Made by a program: the position numbers and the translations under genes. A model generated the notes under the pieces. The model was not told where the DNA came from, ran no database searches, and worked only from the letters and a program-made list of their open reading frames with translations. DNA of 33,503 bases from a virus: IMG/VR virus record IMGVR_UViG_3300009158_000128, positions 1-33,503 of that record; one strand, 5' to 3'. This document shows, piece after piece, positions 18,100-25,141 of this stretch; position 1 is the stretch's first letter; each line of letters opens with the position of its first letter.

Positions 18100-18133
18100 C
18101 AAATCTATTCATTAATTCAGTGTGATTATAAAT
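18100..18133 (-). promoter_or_regulatory. Phage late promoter motif before the 186-aa gene
   Basis: The coding strand reads ATTTATAATCACACT, 11 nt, TAGATTTG. Spacing is the same as in the other three strong copies, with two changes in the upstream box and one in the variable bases of the -7 element. It sits directly after the chaperonin operon terminator. Confidence 0.65.
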
Positions 18134-18139
18134 AAAGAT

Positions 18140-18169
18140 AAAAAAAAGCTAAAAAATTAATTTAGGCTT
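18140..18169 (-). terminator. Intrinsic terminator after groEL
   Basis: On the coding strand AAGCCTAAA and TTTAGCTT pair over 8 bp with one bulged C, followed by a run of T. It lies within 40 nt of the groEL stop and closes the chaperonin operon. Confidence 0.65.
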
Positions 18170-18176
18170 CTTTATT

Positions 18177-19763
18177 TTACATTGTTGGCCCTTTTCTATG
18201 AACCTCAGCAATTAAGCATTCACTCGTTATAAGCATTCCTGCAACACTGCAAGCGTTCTCCAATGCTACTCGGACAACCTTAGCAGGGTCAATAACACCT
18301 GACACAAATAAATCCTCGTGCTTCATTGTCTTAGCATTGTACCCGATAAACTCACCAGACTTAATCTTAGCAAGGATAGTATCATCTACAACACCACAGT
18401 TAACAAGGATTTGTCTCAATGGAGCTTCCATAGACTTAACTATGATGCTTCCACCAATCTTCTCATCATCATTCAAGTATTCAACGTTTTTAGTAGCCTC
18501 GATACATGACAACAAACAAGAACCTCCCCCAGCAACGATACCTTCCTCAATAGCAGACTTAGTCGCTCTGATAGCATCGTCAACACGGTCTTTCTTCTCA
18601 TCCATCTCCACATCAGAAGATGCACCTACAGACATAATCGCTACACCACCTGTTAATCTTGCAAGACGTTTCTTTAAACGTTCTGTATCAAAGTCAATCT
18701 TAGCGTTAGCAATAAGAGCCTTAACCTCTGTTTGTCTCAACTCTAAAGCTCCGTCCTTAGACTTTCCACCAATAAAAGATGTAGTGCTGTCAGATGATAC
18801 AACCTTAGCGCATGATCCTAAGTGAGAAAGTTGTGCGTTCTCAAGCTTTGTTCCAAGCGTGTCAGAGACAACAGTTGCTCCCGTCATAGTTGCGATGTCA
18901 GACAAGAATTCAATTCTGTAAGCAGATGGTGGCTTAATAGCAGAGAACTTAATTCCGCCCTTAACCTTATTCATAATAGCGAAAGATAAAGCTTCTCCCG
19001 ATAAGTCACCACATACAATAACAAAAGGCTTACCTGATGGTAAAGCTTTCTCCAAGACAGGTTGTAATTGTTTCACTGTAGTGATGTCCTCATCTGTAAC
19101 AAGAACAGTAACGTCCTCGTAAGATGCTTCCATTTTCTCAGCATCGGTTACAAAGTACTTAGAGATATAACCTTTGTCAATCTGCATCCCATCAACAACA
19201 CGAATACTTGTCTCTGCTGTGTTAGAACTTTCTACATCAATAATACCATACTCACCAATCTTAGCAAACGCTGAAGCGATAAGCTCTCCGATGAATGGGT
19301 CGTTGTTAGCAGAAATGGTTGCTACATTTTTAATCTTTTCTACATCACCATCAATCTTTTGAGAGATAGTTTTAATGTGTGACACAACTGCATTTACAGC
19401 CTTATCCATACCGCGTTTTACATCGATAGGCTTAGCTCCACTTGCAATCATCTTTAACCCTTCAGAAGCCATAGCTTGTGCAAGAACTGTTGCAGTAGTT
19501 GTTCCGTCACCAGCATCATTAACTGTTTTACGGGCAACACCTTTTATCATCTCAACACCTACATTCTCAATAGCGTCTTCAACTTGTATTGACTCAGCTA
19601 CAGACACACCGTCTTTTGTTACAGATGGGTCAGCTCCGTGATAGTTGCTAATGATTACGTTTCGTCCTGATGGCCCAAGGGTTACCTTTACGGCATCCGC
19701 CACAGTGTCAAAACCTTTCTTTACTCCACTCTTTGCTTCTTCTTTTGATAGAATCTTTTTCAT
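18177..19763 (-). CDS. groEL: Phage-encoded GroEL chaperonin (60-kDa type I), 528 aa
   Basis: A full-length type I chaperonin that should form an ATP-driven folding chamber. The equatorial domain keeps TLGPSGRNV (residues 28-36), TKDGVSVA (49-56, Asp51 as GroEL Asp52), GDGTTTATVLA (85-95, Asp86 as Asp87), RVDDAI (catalytic Asp396 as Asp398) and IVAGGGS. The apical domain keeps GMQIDKGYISKYFV and the hydrophobic pattern of the two GroES/substrate helices (KQLQPVLEKAL and GEALSFAIMNKVKGG). Two features differ. The usual KAPGFGDRR loop reads KPPSAYRIEF (residues 277-286). The flexible Gly-Gly-Met tail is missing, the protein ending EVHRKGPTM. The gene follows groES by 15 nt and ends at a terminator. 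It lies between capsid and terminase genes, so virion proteins are the likely clients. The identity is secure; the client specificity is inferred. Confidence 0.97.
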   Translation of the reverse strand: MKKILSKEEAKSGVKKGFDTVADAVKVTLGPSGRNVIISNYHGADPSVTKDGVSVAESIQVEDAIENVGVEMIKGVARKTVNDAGDGTTTATVLAQAMASEGLKMIASGAKPIDVKRGMDKAVNAVVSHIKTISQKIDGDVEKIKNVATISANNDPFIGELIASAFAKIGEYGIIDVESSNTAETSIRVVDGMQIDKGYISKYFVTDAEKMEASYEDVTVLVTDEDITTVKQLQPVLEKALPSGKPFVIVCGDLSGEALSFAIMNKVKGGIKFSAIKPPSAYRIEFLSDIATMTGATVVSDTLGTKLENAQLSHLGSCAKVVSSDSTTSFIGGKSKDGALELRQTEVKALIANAKIDFDTERLKKRLARLTGGVAIMSVGASSDVEMDEKKDRVDDAIRATKSAIEEGIVAGGGSCLLSCIEATKNVEYLNDDEKIGGSIIVKSMEAPLRQILVNCGVVDDTILAKIKSGEFIGYNAKTMKHEDLFVSGVIDPAKVVRVALENACSVAGMLITSECLIAEVHRKGPTM

Positions 19764-19778
19764 AGTTGTTTTTTGTTT

Positions 19779-20036
19779 TTAATTTATTGCTAAAATATCT
19801 TCTTGTTGCATTATCATATAATCCTTACCATCAATGGTAATATCTGTTCCTCTATACTTTTGATACAATACTGAATCTCCTACCTCTACAAGAGTTGCTT
19901 TCTCTCCCTTTGCTACAATGATTCCCGACAAAGGTTTCTCTTGTGCTGAGTCAGGAAGTATTAATCCTCCAAAGGTTGTTGTCTGAGCCAAGTCCTGCTC
20001 TATTACTACGCGATTTAATAATGGTTTTATTTTCAT
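19779..20036 (-). CDS. groES: Phage-encoded GroES co-chaperonin, 85 aa
   Basis: A compact single-domain co-chaperonin that would cap the GroEL ring. It begins IKPLLNRVVIEQ, as in GroES. The mobile loop lies at about residues 13-35 and carries the hydrophobic contact GGLILP (GGIVLT in E. coli). The core strands GIIVAKGE, VEVGDSVLYQKYRGT and the C-terminal YMIMQQEDILAI are all in place. At 85 residues it is about ten shorter than E. coli GroES, mostly in the roof and loop regions. The ATG overlaps the stop of the three-module GroES-like gene by 4 nt, so the two are translationally coupled and probably made together. Confidence 0.95.
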   Translation of the reverse strand: MKIKPLLNRVVIEQDLAQTTTFGGLILPDSAQEKPLSGIIVAKGEKATLVEVGDSVLYQKYRGTDITIDGKDYMIMQQEDILAIN

Positions 20037-20875
20037 AAGAATTTATAGTTTATATCTTGTTCTGTTAAAAAGGAACACTCTTGCCCCCCGTAATTTAATC
20101 TGCTTGACACACCGTTAAAATAGCTAACCTTATCGCGTATTGCAACACCCTTTATGTTCTCCCCTATATTATACACAATACCTATTCTTTCTCTTTCATT
20201 CTTTCTTTGTATAAGACCTCCGCGAGTTTCGTCTCCTGTAATGTCTATCACAAATAATTTATTGTTAAGACACACCAATCTACTATTACGCTCTACAGCG
20301 ATAATGTTTCTTAGCTGCATCCTGTATAAGTCTGTACCCAACAATTTAATGTCGTAGTCAGCATCGTTCGTGAAGAATACTGTGTCGCCCATTCTAAGAC
20401 CACTCTCCTTAGCTTTCTTTGATAATGCAAACACTTTACCCGTGTTCCTTAGATATGCTCTCTCGGTGCGTAAAATAAGCCCTCCTTCGGTCTTTGTGTG
20501 ACTCTCAGGTTCTAACACTGGCTCAACGAATATATAATCCTCTAATGGTTCCAACTTTGAATTAACAATCTTTGCCCATATGTGATAGTATTCACACTGA
20601 AACAAGGTCTCATCATTATATTTAACTTTATTGTCATCCTGACAAACGAAATGGTGCATCACAACGATGTCTCCCACGTTTACAGGATTGTCATAACTAT
20701 GCTCTGAATCTATGATTTGTGGACTAAGGATGACCTCCCCAATCTGTTCTGCGTGACGGTACTTATCAAAGTCAGTATCTATAACTAACTTCTCCCCGTT
20801 AATTCCTGTGATAGACGACACCCTTTTAGAGTCCACGTCTGCACGGATCAAGAATAAATCTTTGATTAATTTCAC
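20033..20875 (-). CDS. Tandem (three-module) GroES-like co-chaperonin, 280 aa
   Basis: The protein reads as three successive GroES-like units. Module 2 (about residues 106-197) is clearest: LEPLEDYIFVEPV, mobile-loop-like TEGGLILRTERA, NTGKVFAL, RMGDTVFFTNDADYDIKLLG, YRMQLRNIIAV. Module 3 (198-280) has LNNKLFVIDIT, TRGGLIQRKNE, RIGIVYNIGE, IRDKVSYFNG and a final SFLTEQDINYKF. Module 1 (1-105) has MKLIKDLFLIRAD, GEKLVIDTDFDK, QIGEVILSPQ, NVGDIVVMHH and YYHIWAKI, with a diverged loop. Start is GTG (20875). It overlaps groES by 4 nt. Chloroplast Cpn20 shows that fused GroES modules can cap chaperonins. Whether this one caps GroEL alone, mixes with the 85-aa GroES or guides specific clients cannot be told. 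The domain reading is by eye. Confidence 0.8.
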   Translation of the reverse strand: MKLIKDLFLIRADVDSKRVSSITGINGEKLVIDTDFDKYRHAEQIGEVILSPQIIDSEHSYDNPVNVGDIVVMHHFVCQDDNKVKYNDETLFQCEYYHIWAKIVNSKLEPLEDYIFVEPVLEPESHTKTEGGLILRTERAYLRNTGKVFALSKKAKESGLRMGDTVFFTNDADYDIKLLGTDLYRMQLRNIIAVERNSRLVCLNNKLFVIDITGDETRGGLIQRKNERERIGIVYNIGENIKGVAIRDKVSYFNGVSSRLNYGGQECSFLTEQDINYKFL

Positions 20876-20908
20876 GACTGTTTAATTTAACTATACTTAA
20901 CTTAACTA

Positions 20909-21184
20909 TTATCTTACAATAACAACTGACTGACTTAAGTCATACTCTATCGTTACAGGAACTCCATCCAAACCTTTCCACAATATCTTCTCTCCTTCTC
21001 CGTTAATCTGAACGTATATTAAAAATCTTACTTTGCCAAAGATATGAAATTGATTGATATCCTCAACAATATCTGTGATTAAATTTTTACCTATTCTATT
21101 CCCTACAACAAAGGCTAATCCCTCGTCCTTAGGATTGTGCCCAACGACAAGCTTTCTGATTATTCCTGCAGGTGTAGTTTCCAT
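20909..21184 (-). CDS. Unknown small protein in the chaperonin operon, 91 aa
   Basis: I do not recognise it. The chain is mixed alpha/beta with strands IIRKLVVGHNP, FHIFGKVRFLIYVQ and VPVTIEYDLSQSVVIVR, and no membrane segment or cysteine. It begins with METTPAG 16 nt after the 128-aa gene and ends 33 nt before the GTG of the three-module GroES-like gene. Constant operon position next to co-chaperonins makes a virion client or folding-related role conceivable, but nothing in the sequence shows it. Confidence 0.7.
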   Translation of the reverse strand: METTPAGIIRKLVVGHNPKDEGLAFVVGNRIGKNLITDIVEDINQFHIFGKVRFLIYVQINGEGEKILWKGLDGVPVTIEYDLSQSVVIVR

Positions 21185-21200
21185 TATTAAAATAGTTTAT

Positions 21201-21587
21201 TTAATCCCAAGTATATGTACCTGAATCCCGATCCAATTTTGGAAGCCTTCCTCCTGTTTGCTTTCCTTTATCGTATTCATCCTTTTCAATTTCACGTACG
21301 CTTTTAGTCCCACGAATATCATAAGTTCTGCTTTTTAGTGAACCATCGCCTCCAGGCAAGGTAGCTCTATAATATTTAGACACTCCACCACTAGACACTT
21401 CTTGGTAATGCTCAAATGGCTCGTCATCTTTTACACTCTTTGACCTAGCACCTGAAGCAGAAACGCCAGACAAAACAATTTTTGTACTGTCTACTTTAGG
21501 AGTAACAGTTTGTTTCATCATTAATTTGTTTCCAGAAGCAGCTTTTTTATTTTTCTCGGGGTCTCCGTTTAATGTTAACATTGCCAT
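21201..21587 (-). CDS. Unknown basic, low-complexity protein, 128 aa
   Basis: A Lys/Ser/Gly-rich, probably mostly disordered protein. The first 45 residues are basic and Ala/Ser/Val-rich (KNKKAASGNKLMMKQTVTPK). The remainder has short polar strands (VSKYYRATLPGGDGSLKSRT) and a Gly/Asp-rich tail ending DSGTYTWD. No known domain is seen. It starts 22 nt after the 90-aa gene and precedes the 91-aa gene by 16 nt. Its composition suits a nucleic-acid-binding or virion-packaged protein, but that is a guess. Confidence 0.7.
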   Translation of the reverse strand: MAMLTLNGDPEKNKKAASGNKLMMKQTVTPKVDSTKIVLSGVSASGARSKSVKDDEPFEHYQEVSSGGVSKYYRATLPGGDGSLKSRTYDIRGTKSVREIEKDEYDKGKQTGGRLPKLDRDSGTYTWD

Positions 21588-21609
21588 GATTATTTATTTT
21601 TAGTGTTAT

Positions 21610-21882
21610 TTAACAATTCCATTTTTTTAAAGAAAGAGCTTTTCTTGTAGGTCTTCCTTTCTCATCTTTCATTGGCCCTGAAACTCCAGACATTCTTGCA
21701 CAAAAAGATTTTCTTCTTTTAGCATCTTTGCTGTTGGGATCAAGCTTAGATGGCTTAGTTGTAACAGCCATTTTAAGCTTACTGCCAGGATGTTCTTTTC
21801 TATAAGAGGCAACACCCTTAGCATTTAATCCTCCTGTTTTATTTTTACCTTCCTTGCGAGTCCAAGCAGCTGTTTTTGACAT
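21610..21882 (-). CDS. Conserved small basic phage protein (DUF6321-like), 90 aa
   Basis: Very basic, with the motifs SKTAAWTRKEGKNKTGGLNA (residues 2-21), KDAKRRKSFCARMSG and GPMKDEKGRPTRKALSLKKW, ending NC. The pattern AWTRKEGKN-x-GGLN, then RR-x-SF-x-ARM, then GPMKDEKG-x-PTR-x-AL is one I recall from many phage genomes as a small domain of unknown function (DUF6321, from memory). It probably binds DNA, given its charge and the two cysteines, but no function is established. It is the first gene of the chaperonin operon, 19 nt after a TATATTTG element. Confidence 0.8.
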   Translation of the reverse strand: MSKTAAWTRKEGKNKTGGLNAKGVASYRKEHPGSKLKMAVTTKPSKLDPNSKDAKRRKSFCARMSGVSGPMKDEKGRPTRKALSLKKWNC

Positions 21883-21901
21883 TATTGCTGTTTTATTTAG
21901 A

Positions 21902-21935
21902 CAAATATAATGAATTATTATTATTGATTGTCATC
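21902..21935 (-). promoter_or_regulatory. Promoter candidate for the chaperonin operon (weaker copy of phage motif)
   Basis: The coding strand has an exact TATATTTG at 21902-21909. In the upstream box only the AATCA core (21925-21929) is kept, but at the same spacing as in the four strong copies. Upstream, the gene for the secreted protein ends at 21921, within the motif. Confidence 0.5.
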
Positions 21936-22301
21936 CACAACAATATATTTATGAGAAAACTTTCCTACTCTGCAAGGCACAGGGTTATTCCCAATAATCT
22001 TCATATATGTTGAATCTACATCAATAGATAAAACAGTAAGCGTTCTGTAATCAGGAATATCATTTCCATTTTTATCAATAGTTACATACGTTACAGAGTC
22101 AACGATAGTAAAACTTCTTCTGATTATAGAATCAACAGTTATTACTGGATTTCCTGGAAGAATCTTTTGGTAATACAAAACAGGTTTTCCATTTAAACTG
22201 CCTGCATGAAAGCTGTACCCGTTTTTATCTACTTGAGATACTGCTTTGTTAGTAAAAATTGTAGTCAATGCTACTGCTAAAATTAAGATTGAAGTTTTCA
22301 T
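21921..22301 (-). CDS. Secreted or periplasmic moron-like protein, 126 aa
   Basis: The N-terminus is a classic signal peptide: MKTS, a hydrophobic core (ILILAVALTTIF, residues 5-16), then TNKAVS with a likely cut after Ser22 (Ala20-Val-Ser22). The mature part is about 104 residues, beta-rich and polar, with RSFTIVDSVTYVTIDKNGND and DVDSTYMKIIGNNPVPCRVG, and one cysteine. No lipobox or membrane anchor is seen. It sits alone between a terminator (22404-22441) with its own host-type promoter and the chaperonin operon promoter, the arrangement of a moron that could be expressed from a resident genome and act on the host envelope. No family is recognised. Confidence 0.75.
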   Translation of the reverse strand: MKTSILILAVALTTIFTNKAVSQVDKNGYSFHAGSLNGKPVLYYQKILPGNPVITVDSIIRRSFTIVDSVTYVTIDKNGNDIPDYRTLTVLSIDVDSTYMKIIGNNPVPCRVGKFSHKYIVVDDNQ

Positions 22302-22369
22302 AGTTTCTAAGTTTTAAGTGGTTATTTGATTAGTTTAACGCAGGAGTTACGATAAAGTTACAATAATCG

Positions 22370-22402
22370 CAAAAATAATTATAACTCACTGATTATCACA
22401 AA
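22370..22402 (-). promoter_or_regulatory. Host-type promoter before the secreted protein gene
   Basis: The coding strand reads TTTG (22399-22402), 21 nt, TATTTTTG (22370-22377), fitting the Bacteroidetes -33/-7 pattern. A TGATTAT stretch resembles the phage box but is 3 nt closer than in the other copies. It lies immediately after a terminator. Confidence 0.5.
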
Positions 22403-22403
22403 G

Positions 22404-22441
22404 AAAAAATCCTCCCGAAATTAATCAGGAGGACTTTTTTT
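22404..22441 (-). terminator. Intrinsic terminator after the 380-aa gene (symmetric, T run on both strands)
   Basis: TCCTCC and GGAGGA pair over 6 bp around a 12-nt loop, with six A on one side and seven T on the other (one mismatch in extended pairing). It lies 11 nt after the 380-aa stop. It could act in both directions, but only minus-strand genes are near. Confidence 0.75.
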
Positions 22442-22451
22442 GTAAATTATA

Positions 22452-23594
22452 TTACTTATTCAAGTCAGCTTTTAACTGTGCCAACACTGTTGGTGTTGTC
22501 TTTAAAATCTCAATCCAATCCTTTTTCGATTTGTTTTGATCTTTGTAAGTATACCACATTGGCTTCTTAAACGTGATACAGCCCTTCTCTACACCTTTTT
22601 CAAGGTAAGCTAAAGCTTCATCGTTAGTAATGTCAGTTAACACAACCTGTGGAATTACAGGCATAGTCTCTAACTTAATCTTAGCTAACTCCTCAGCAGA
22701 TGGTGTATTAACAAGCTCTGTAGGAACCTTTACAATCTTTTCTTCAGGTCTCATTATTCCCATAAGTGCTTGGAATACTTTCTCCCCGTTAACTGTAAAT
22801 GATGCATCTACGAAATCATCAACCATATCTTTACCGATAGGTGCTTGTGTAATTACTCCTCCATCTCTCCAAGAGATAGTATTTGTTTGCGAGTTCTTCT
22901 TCAAGATACCTTGATTGATAGCCTCCATAACGAAGTATTTACGCTTCATGTTCTTGCTATTTAATCCATCCAAGAATGCTTTAGGATTCTCTTTTGCACG
23001 CATTCTTAAAGAATAACGAATCTCTGCAGGGTCTTTATCTAAAGACATACCTAATACCATTGCATAAGCTGCAACTTCATCCCATGCTCCTTTGTAGCAG
23101 AAGTGTTGTGCTTCAGATGCTAACTCATCGCTTTCCATTACTGACTTCAAGCTCTCACCTGGATCAACTGTAAAGAATGCTGCACGTACTGCTTTATCTC
23201 TGTTCGGGTTGCTACCATTCTTGTTGGTAAGCATTAAAAATTTAATCAACAATGTCTCACGACCTCCGATTAATTTATCTCCGTTAATAAATTCTAAGTG
23301 AAAATTTTGTTTCGGTACTTTATCGTCAGGCGTTTGCTCATCTTTAAAGATAGACATTTCTCCTGGTATGTAACGGATTGTTCTCATCATATTCTTTTCT
23401 GTATCATAAATATTGTCTTCCAACAATAAACGATAAGATGGTGGATAGTGAGCAGCAACTCCTCTTCCTGATGAATAAGATGGTCTTTGATTGATGTGGT
23501 TCAATACGAATATAAATTGTTTCGTATCGTAACGGCCTGATTTAAAATCGGCATAGGAACCCAACTTATGTTGAGCAATTGTGGATGTTTCCAT
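22452..23594 (-). CDS. Unknown virion-region protein, 380 aa
   Basis: I do not recognise its family. It is soluble, charged and mixed alpha/beta, with no signal peptide or membrane segment. Notable segments are HINQRPSYSSGRGVAAHYPP (residues 33-52), the beta-like EKNMMRTIRYIPGEMSIFKD and FHLEFINGDKLIGGRETLLI, a helical region around ESDELASEAQHFCYKGAW, and a Lys-rich C-terminal domain (KKPMWYTYKDQNKSKKDWIE). It starts 32 nt after the U-run of the major capsid terminator. No promoter motif is visible, so it probably depends on read-through. Position between capsid and chaperonin genes fits a minor capsid or assembly protein, without proof. Confidence 0.75.
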   Translation of the reverse strand: METSTIAQHKLGSYADFKSGRYDTKQFIFVLNHINQRPSYSSGRGVAAHYPPSYRLLLEDNIYDTEKNMMRTIRYIPGEMSIFKDEQTPDDKVPKQNFHLEFINGDKLIGGRETLLIKFLMLTNKNGSNPNRDKAVRAAFFTVDPGESLKSVMESDELASEAQHFCYKGAWDEVAAYAMVLGMSLDKDPAEIRYSLRMRAKENPKAFLDGLNSKNMKRKYFVMEAINQGILKKNSQTNTISWRDGGVITQAPIGKDMVDDFVDASFTVNGEKVFQALMGIMRPEEKIVKVPTELVNTPSAEELAKIKLETMPVIPQVVLTDITNDEALAYLEKGVEKGCITFKKPMWYTYKDQNKSKKDWIEILKTTPTVLAQLKADLNK

Positions 23595-23625
23595 TTTGTT
23601 TAATTTAATTTAATTGTTAAATAAT

Positions 23626-23670
23626 AAAAAAAAAGAATTAGCGAAACAACCGAAGTCATTTCGCTAATTC
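23626..23670 (-). terminator. Strong intrinsic terminator after the major capsid gene
   Basis: On the coding strand GAATTAGCGAAA, a 12-nt loop and TTTCGCTAATTC form a perfect 12-bp stem followed by nine T (A9 at 23626-23634 on the plus strand). It begins 9 nt after the capsid stop. Confidence 0.9.
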
Positions 23671-23678
23671 CTTTAGAA

Positions 23679-25103
23679 CTATGCAGGAGTAACCCAAACA
23701 AAACGTCCTGGTGCGAATCCTTCGAATCCGAAGTGACTTCTCCAGTTGATTTGTAAGCTATCTTCGCTATTAGTGTAAACACCGTTAGCACCACCTGTTG
23801 GCCATTCTTCCCAATCGCGTGAGTATGTTCCGCCAGCTTTAGACTGAGACACATAATTCATACGAATAGATGGCACTGTTTCTTTTTTATCATCAGGCCC
23901 AAATGAATGAACTGATTTATCCATTGGAATAACTACTGCTGATTGAACGTAAGTTTGACCTGCAGCACCTAACATATTTTTGTAGTTGAATACATCATAT
24001 GTTTTCAAGTGATAAGTGTAACCTTGAACTAAGAAAGAATCAAAAGAGAAATTCACGAATTGATCTTTTCCGCCTGAGAAAGCACCGTATTGAACACCGC
24101 CATTTTTCATTTCGATAGAAACGAAGTTATCGATACCTACGCGCAATTGAATACCTGAATAAACAGCGTTTTCTTTAGCACCACGATATTTATCGATTTG
24201 GTCAGTAGTCATTGTTTGCCAATCAGCTTTAGTAATACCTGTTACAGCATTGTAAGTAGTTGTGTTACCGTAGTTTTGAACGAAAGGAATCATACCTTCA
24301 GTCTTAGTCAACGTTGGTTGAGCAGTAGCAAGAGTTGTGTTTGTCACTTTTTTACCAGTGATTAACGCTACCTCACGTAAGTTACGAGAAGCTCTGTATG
24401 CATCATGTTGACCTTTGTAGTAATACAAGTAACCCATTTGTCCGTTAAGACCTTCTACTTCAACCCAGATTTCTTCACCTAAAGAAGTACCTGTTGACTT
24501 GTTACTTTCTTTCAAGATTTGCATGTTGTTAACGTAACGGTTAACTCTACGTGCTTGAGAAAGTGGTTGGTCAGTACCCTCTTGATGAGCGTTACCTGTG
24601 ATGATGATAGTGTCAGTTGTTAATACTGCAGGAATTGCTTCTCCTAAAACAACAGGAGTTACATCAAATGTAGAACCTGAAATTGCTGTTACTTGAGCCT
24701 CAACACCGTTAGGAAATTTAACAGTATCTTGTAAACGAACAGGATTTGTTGTGCCACCCATTGGTGCTGTACCTACTACTAAGTAAGGAGATACTGCAGA
24801 TGAAGGCCAAGTGTAAGTGTAGCCTGTAGAAACAGTTAACGTAACTGTTGCATTAGCTGCTCCAGCATCTTCTGCATCACACTTAAGAACTTCATGCAAC
24901 CAATCTTCTTCAGAGTGCATGTACTCAATCCCTGAAATTGGATTCCATCCGCCAAGCTCATTCATTAAGCCTGTCATGTTTTGGTCTCCTAATGCCTTGT
25001 ACAATTTAGAATCGTACTGAGGTTTTAATAAATTGTACAATTGTGCTGAACCTACCCAGTTGTGGGAAGTTACTGCTTGTACCATACTTGGAACGCTTGC
25101 CAT
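23679..25103 (-). CDS. Major capsid protein candidate, 474 aa
   Basis: The placement directly after the scaffold-like gene, length and composition point to the HK97-fold major capsid protein. The N-terminal arm (residues 1-70) is helical and amphipathic (SAQLYNLLKPQYDSKLYKAL). Residues about 85-185 form a Thr/Val/Gly/Pro-rich beta region (VTLTVSTGYTYTWPSSAVSP) that looks like an inserted surface domain. A long helix-like segment follows (ARRVNRYVNNMQILKESNK, then GEEIWVEVEGLNGQMGYLYY). The C-terminal half ends in a beta-rich domain (INWRSHFGFEGFAPGRFVWV). No sequence motif proves it, but a perfect terminator directly after it and an upstream phage promoter fit the most abundant virion protein. 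It is a likely client of the phage GroEL. The stop is TAG. Confidence 0.8.
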   Translation of the reverse strand: MASVPSMVQAVTSHNWVGSAQLYNLLKPQYDSKLYKALGDQNMTGLMNELGGWNPISGIEYMHSEEDWLHEVLKCDAEDAGAANATVTLTVSTGYTYTWPSSAVSPYLVVGTAPMGGTTNPVRLQDTVKFPNGVEAQVTAISGSTFDVTPVVLGEAIPAVLTTDTIIITGNAHQEGTDQPLSQARRVNRYVNNMQILKESNKSTGTSLGEEIWVEVEGLNGQMGYLYYYKGQHDAYRASRNLREVALITGKKVTNTTLATAQPTLTKTEGMIPFVQNYGNTTTYNAVTGITKADWQTMTTDQIDKYRGAKENAVYSGIQLRVGIDNFVSIEMKNGGVQYGAFSGGKDQFVNFSFDSFLVQGYTYHLKTYDVFNYKNMLGAAGQTYVQSAVVIPMDKSVHSFGPDDKKETVPSIRMNYVSQSKAGGTYSRDWEEWPTGGANGVYTNSEDSLQINWRSHFGFEGFAPGRFVWVTPA

Positions 25104-25141
25104 AATTTTTATCGGGTTTCTTAAACCCTCTTTTTAGTTGT

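Noticed and set aside
18337-18825. A 162-codon plus-strand open frame
   Set aside because: It is entirely antisense to groEL, whose frame is certain. It has no promoter or conserved motif.
22404-22441. CRISPR-like or IS-end interpretation of the palindromic hairpins
   Set aside because: Each hairpin is unique, next to a stop codon and followed by a T run, as expected for terminators. No repeats with spacers or transposase genes are present.
23600-23854. An 84-codon minus-strand open frame at the end of the capsid gene
   Set aside because: It overlaps the capsid coding region in another frame and spans the terminator hairpin, so its C-terminus would be read from terminator sequence.
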